DNA of 6,803 nt from Rubrivivax sp. GTDB taxonomy: Bacteria > Pseudomonadota > Gammaproteobacteria > Burkholderiales > Burkholderiaceae. Below the pieces are notes generated by a model, which was not told the origin of the DNA, did no database searches, and saw only the letters and a list, made by a program, of their open reading frames with translations. How positions within the stretch are numbered: position 1 is the first letter of the stretch; each line of letters opens with the position of its first letter. Made by a program: the position numbers and the translations under genes. This document shows, in pieces, positions 6,220 to 6,803 of this stretch. The DNA lies in the NCBI GenBank assembly GCA_004211235.1, contig SEEY01000211.1, positions 1 through 6,803 on the forward strand. The letters are read 5' to 3'.

Positions 6220-6803
6220 TCAGCGACCTGGCGGCCGTCCTGATCTCGGCAACGTGATGACGACCCGCAGGCCGCCGCCGTCGCGGTTGGCCAGCGCAAT
6301 GCGGCCGTCGTGCGCCTCGGCGATCTCGCGCACCAGCGCCAGCCCCAGGCCCGTGCCACCCTGCGAGCCCGGCTCGGACCGTTTGGTCGAATAGAAGGGC
6401 AGCAGTGCCTGGGCCAGCACCGCCTCGCTCATGCCCGGGCCGCGGTCCAGCACCTCGATGCGCAGCTCCGTGCCCGACTGCGCCAGCCGCAGCACGACGC
6501 CCTCGGGTGCGCTGCCCGACTCGTGCGCGTTCTTGATCAGGTTCAGCAGCGCCTGCTCGATTTGCGCCGCGTCGAACCAGCCCGGCTCGGCCGGCAGGTC
6601 GCCGTCCAGATTGAAGTCGCCCAGCGTCGCCAGCCGCTCCAGGAACGCCTTCCACGGCACCCACTCCCGCCGCGGCGCCGGCAGTTTGGCGAAGGCCGCA
6701 TAGCCCGACAGGAAGCCATGCAGATGCGCCGCGCGTTCGCCGATGCTGGCCAGCACCTGCGGCAGCCGCTCGGTGCTGCCCCGCCGGGCCAGCTCCGCGC
6801 CGC
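6220..6803 (-). CDS. Sensor histidine kinase, C-terminal catalytic part (5' end outside the window)
   Basis: The 193 visible residues enter from the right edge. They include the second dimerisation helix (ERLPQVLASIGERAAHLHGF, about 11-30) and the linker SGYAAFAKLPAPR typical of NtrY/PAS-type kinases. An HATPase_c domain follows: N box NLIKNAHES (87-95), G1 DRGPGM (119-124), F box PFYSTK (135-140), and G2 GGTGLGLALVREIAEAHDG (148-166), with the end strand GLRVVITLP (177-185). All ATP-binding motifs are intact, so the domain should be functional. The phospho-accepting histidine box and any sensor or membrane region lie beyond the edge. A GTG at 6756 is only an internal valine: the frame runs on to 6803. 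No response regulator follows; its partner is either upstream or encoded elsewhere. The family is clear, the individual gene is not. Confidence 0.9.
   Translation of the reverse strand, partial: GAELARRGSTERLPQVLASIGERAAHLHGFLSGYAAFAKLPAPRREWVPWKAFLERLATLGDFNLDGDLPAEPGWFDAAQIEQALLNLIKNAHESGSAPEGVVLRLAQSGTELRIEVLDRGPGMSEAVLAQALLPFYSTKRSEPGSQGGTGLGLALVREIAEAHDGRIALANRDGGGLRVVITLPRSGRPPGR

Noticed and set aside
6099..6359. 86-codon minus-strand frame in the gap before the pseudokinase
   Set aside because: Half of it is a shifted reading of the histidine kinase end; the rest has no recognisable pattern.
4961..6664. 567-codon minus-strand open frame across the pseudokinase and histidine kinase
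   Set aside because: It is a frame-shifted shadow of two recognisable genes, very rich in Arg/Ala/Gly/Pro, and crosses their intergenic gap.

Overview
The window is about 70% GC, and every gene I can support is on the minus strand. The gene content points to a betaproteobacterium of the order Burkholderiales, of the Rubrivivax / Leptothrix / Ideonella / Roseateles type. The reasons are the Rep helicase sequence, a PEP-CTERM surface protein, strong G/C bias at third codon positions, and very long antisense open frames. This placement comes from family knowledge, not from a database search.

In transcription order (right to left): (1) 6220-6803 holds the C-terminal part of a sensor histidine kinase that enters from the right edge, with intact N, G1, F and G2 boxes. 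(2) A gap of about 200 bp (6022-6219) holds a possible TAATAT -10 element and a GGGGT/ACCCC dyad. (3) 5074-6021 encodes a protein-kinase-fold protein in which every catalytic signature has been lost (HRD to LSE, DFG to GLG, no beta-3 lysine), so it is a predicted pseudokinase. (4) 4374-4994 encodes a secreted PEP-CTERM protein with a good Shine-Dalgarno and a laminin-B / jelly-roll-like body. (5) 1792-4374 encodes an 860-residue O-antigen-ligase/polymerase-type (Wzy_C) membrane protein whose ATG overlaps the PEP-CTERM stop codon. (6) A gap of about 165 bp with two dyads follows. (7) From 1625 down to 91 lies a Rep-type DNA helicase that loses its C-terminus.

The left edge is abnormal. Bases 1-90 are a perfect reverse-complement copy of 387-476, an internal piece of the same helicase gene. 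The helicase frame runs correctly to base 91 and then folds back into its own antisense. This looks like a fold-back chimera or contig-end artefact, or less likely a real inverted duplication. It removes helicase motifs V and VI.

Biologically, the centre of interest is the block 1792-6021: a predicted pseudokinase, a sortable PEP-CTERM surface protein, and a translationally coupled giant Wzy_C enzyme with an extra periplasmic beta-rich segment. A reasonable but unproven reading is an exported surface protein paired with its own glycan polymerase/ligase, possibly under the control of the signalling genes upstream. No exosortase, glycosyltransferase, response regulator, RNA gene, mobile element or CRISPR array is visible.
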